Below are positions 62,110 to 64,000 of a stretch of 64,000 bases of DNA, piece by piece. A program made the translations under genes and the position numbers. The stretch lies in the NCBI RefSeq assembly GCF_947499265.1, contig NZ_CANMNK010000001.1, positions 705,001 through 769,000 of the forward strand. Reading direction: 5' to 3'. Numbering within the stretch: position 1 is the first letter of the stretch; each line of letters starts with the position of its first letter. This DNA is from an uncultured Roseobacter sp. (GTDB taxonomy: Bacteria > Pseudomonadota > Alphaproteobacteria > Rhodobacterales > Rhodobacteraceae). The notes beneath the pieces are model-generated. The model made no database searches and was not told the origin of the DNA. It worked only from the letters and a program-made list of their open reading frames with translations.

Positions 62110-64000
62110 TCATGATTGCGCTTGGATCGCGCGGACCGCTGGGTCAGGGCTGACAAACTCTTGAACGTCCTGCAGGTTCATCGGCTTGCCGAACAAAAAG
62201 CCTTGCACAAAATCACAGTTCTCCGCTTGCAGAAAGGAGAGTTCCTGCTCATTTTCAACGCCTTCCGCAAGAACAGGGATACCCAAGGCTTCGCCAAGAA
62301 GTAGCGTTGATCGGACAATTGCCGTACGATATCGATCCTGGTTCACGTCCTGGATAAAGCTTCGGTCGATCTTAATCTTGTCAAACGGGAAAGCTTGCAG
62401 CGCAGCCAAGGACGAATACCCGGTCCCAAAATCATCCATTGCAATCCGCACGCCCATCGCCTTGATTTTGTGCATTACCTTGAGCGTATAGGCCTGGTCG
62501 TCGATAATACTGGACTCCGTAACCTCTAATTCCAGGCGTCCAGGCGGCAGTCTGCTTTCGATCAAAATATCGGACAGCTCCTCAATAAACGAGGGCTGAG
62601 CGAGCTGTTGAGGCGCTACATTGACCGCTACGCTCAACGGCTTTGCCCATTTTGCGGCTTCAAAACATGCGGCACGCAAGACCCATATACCAATCTCTCG
62701 GATCAAACCGGTTTCTTCGGCAATTGGAATAAACTCAGCAGGCGAGACCATGCCGCGCGTTGGATGGTTCCACCGCAATAAAACCTCAAAACCGATTGGT
62801 TCCAGCGTTTTCAGATCGTTCTGAAGTTGAAATGCAAGCTCAAGCTGACTGCTGGATGTCACTTGCCTGAGGTCATTTATCAAAAGCAGCCGATCCCTGC
62901 TTTGCCTGTCCATTTCCGCGTCGTAGATGCAAATATTGGCCTCCGTTTGCAGCTTGGCACGGTACATCGCCAGGTCGGAGTTGTGCTGTAGATCGTCAAG
63001 ATCAGAGCCATCACTTATGCTGGTCGCAATCCCGATGGAGGACCCTATGGATAGCGAGTATTCTTCGGTATCAACAGGTTCTGACGTCAGCGCATGCAAC
63101 CTTTCCGCGAATGAAACGACTTCCTCTATCGATTGAAAGCCCACTTTCAGGGCAACGAATTCATCCCCTCCCGTGCGCGCAACAAATTCATGTTCTTGGC
63201 ATGCGGTTTTTAGTCGGTTTGAAATTTCCTTTAGAAAGCGATCTCCCACGGCATGCCCGCGAAGATCATTCACTTCCTTGAATAGGTCGAGGTCGATCGT
63301 CAGAACTGCAACCTTTAGGTTTTCATCTCGCGACATCAACTCCTTGCACTCGTCCATTTTCCGGCTGAGCTGCAACCTGTTCGGTAGCTTGGTCAGATGA
63401 TCATGCGTCGCCGTATACTCCAATTTCTCCAAGGCTTCTCGTTCGAGGTTGGTCTCGATGCTCAGCGCAGCAAAACCCACAACCAAAATCAAAATCGTCA
63501 CAGCGAATATGAGCAGACCAAGCGTTGCGTCCGGCATGAACTGTTGCGGGACTTCATAGTAGGGGCTCAACTCCACGGAAAATGCTGCCATCCCGGTGAA
63601 GTGCATCGAACAGATGGCCAAGACCATCAGAACGGCACCGCCGAGCCAGCAATACCGTGTGATTGGGTAGGCAATTCTATGATAGGCAGCAGCCCCGAGA
63701 AGGCAGCCCAGGAGCAGCGACATCAATACCATCGATGGGTCCCAACGGATCTCACCAGGCAAGAGGTACGCCGACATTCCGATGTAATGCATCATTGAGA
63801 CTGAGAGACCGAAGCCTGCCCCTGCCGCGATAAAATGAAATTTTCCGTCTCCGTAGGCCAGCAGCGCGTTGGCTGCGAGCATTCCGAAAACGGCAACGCC
63901 CAGTGAGACACCTGTCAGAACCGGTTCATATCCATGTTCGAAACCGGGCTCATACGCCAGCATCGCAATGAAATGCGTCGACCAAACCGTTGCGCCGCTG
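62110..64000 (-). CDS. MHYT-GGDEF-EAL cyclic-di-GMP signalling protein, 5' truncated
   Basis: 629 residues visible, cut by the window edge. The N-terminal MHYT sensor has three motifs here: WSTHFIAMLAYEP, SVSMMHYIGMSAYL and CSMHFTGMAAFSVE, with several membrane spans; MHYT is thought to sense gases through copper. A GGDEF domain follows (FVARTGGDEFVALKVG, motif intact; the RxxD inhibitory site is not present at its usual place). The EAL domain has GFEVLLRWNHPTRG (EVL instead of EAL), EVTESSIID, IAMDDFGTGYSSLAAL, KIDRSFIQ and AEGVENEQ, i.e. the usual catalytic Asp/Lys/Glu set is kept. It may both make and degrade c-di-GMP, with polysaccharide genes next to it. Confidence 0.93.
   Translation of the reverse strand, partial: SGATVWSTHFIAMLAYEPGFEHGYEPVLTGVSLGVAVFGMLAANALLAYGDGKFHFIAAGAGFGLSVSMMHYIGMSAYLLPGEIRWDPSMVLMSLLLGCLLGAAAYHRIAYPITRYCWLGGAVLMVLAICSMHFTGMAAFSVELSPYYEVPQQFMPDATLGLLIFAVTILILVVGFAALSIETNLEREALEKLEYTATHDHLTKLPNRLQLSRKMDECKELMSRDENLKVAVLTIDLDLFKEVNDLRGHAVGDRFLKEISNRLKTACQEHEFVARTGGDEFVALKVGFQSIEEVVSFAERLHALTSEPVDTEEYSLSIGSSIGIATSISDGSDLDDLQHNSDLAMYRAKLQTEANICIYDAEMDRQSRDRLLLINDLRQVTSSSQLELAFQLQNDLKTLEPIGFEVLLRWNHPTRGMVSPAEFIPIAEETGLIREIGIWVLRAACFEAAKWAKPLSVAVNVAPQQLAQPSFIEELSDILIESRLPPGRLELEVTESSIIDDQAYTLKVMHKIKAMGVRIAMDDFGTGYSSLAALQAFPFDKIKIDRSFIQDVNQDRYRTAIVRSTLLLGEALGIPVLAEGVENEQELSFLQAENCDFVQGFLFGKPMNLQDVQEFVSPDPAVRAIQAQS

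Overview
The window looks like a chromosomal segment of a marine-type alphaproteobacterium of the Rhodobacterales (Roseobacter group). This rests on the gene repertoire (tripartite tricarboxylate transporter, VPLPA-CTERM-like protein, RTX protein, Lrp-AzlCD, Zur-Znu, rhamnose/fucose-type acid-sugar genes), high GC coding sequence and frequent ATGA/TAATG gene overlaps. It is accessory-rich, with many small regulator-plus-target units. No rRNA, tRNA, CRISPR array, intact insertion sequence or prophage was seen.

Layout. 1-3770: carboxylate uptake operon (TctC fragment, TctB, TctA) ending in a class III CoA-transferase. 4113-8225: beta-propeller lactonase-like protein, GFA-family protein, and a SARP-type regulator fused to an alpha/beta hydrolase. 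8500-11320: three stem-loops, a truncated VPLPA-CTERM-like secreted protein, an RTX tail relic joined out of frame to it, and an intact RTX protein. 11563-16698: RidA, an EEP-family hydrolase with an unknown partner, a decayed haloacid dehalogenase, DinB, an AAC(6')-like acetyltransferase and a LysR regulator. 16954-21935: AzlCD/Lrp, XRE regulator and SRPBCC membrane protein, DUF2267, a broken VOC gene, GNAT. 22054-25233: complete zinc uptake locus (znuBC-zur against znuA). 25527-31363: TetR/acyltransferase, permease/LysR, and an ArsR-SRPBCC-reductase operon with a nested palindrome in front. 31562-36484: oxyR/katG and an ABC-F ATPase. 36893-39549: PhyH dioxygenase, LysR and an IclR regulator that seems to start at ATT.

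39604-47335 is a catabolic locus for an aldonic-acid type sugar (L-fucose/L-rhamnose class is most likely): amidohydrolase lactonase on one strand; binding protein, two permeases, ATPase, acid-sugar dehydratase, mutarotase and Gfo/Idh/MocA dehydrogenase on the other. 47438-53364 is a ribose-type operon (rbsBACDK with a LacI regulator at its end) with a perfect 14-bp LacI-type operator upstream. Both transporter operons carry a stable hairpin immediately after the binding-protein gene, which would favour excess binding protein. 53878-61265 is a surface-polysaccharide region (two glycosyltransferases, amine-oxidase-like flavoprotein, deacetylase-like protein, methyltransferase). After an AT-richer gene-free stretch, the window ends in a MHYT-GGDEF-EAL cyclic-di-GMP protein cut by the edge.

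No wholly new defence or mobile system was recognised. The observations most worth following are the ATT-started IclR gene, the VPLPA/RTX fusion scar and stem-loop leader, the paired binding-protein hairpins, the operators, and two decayed metabolic genes that are hidden by frameshifts.
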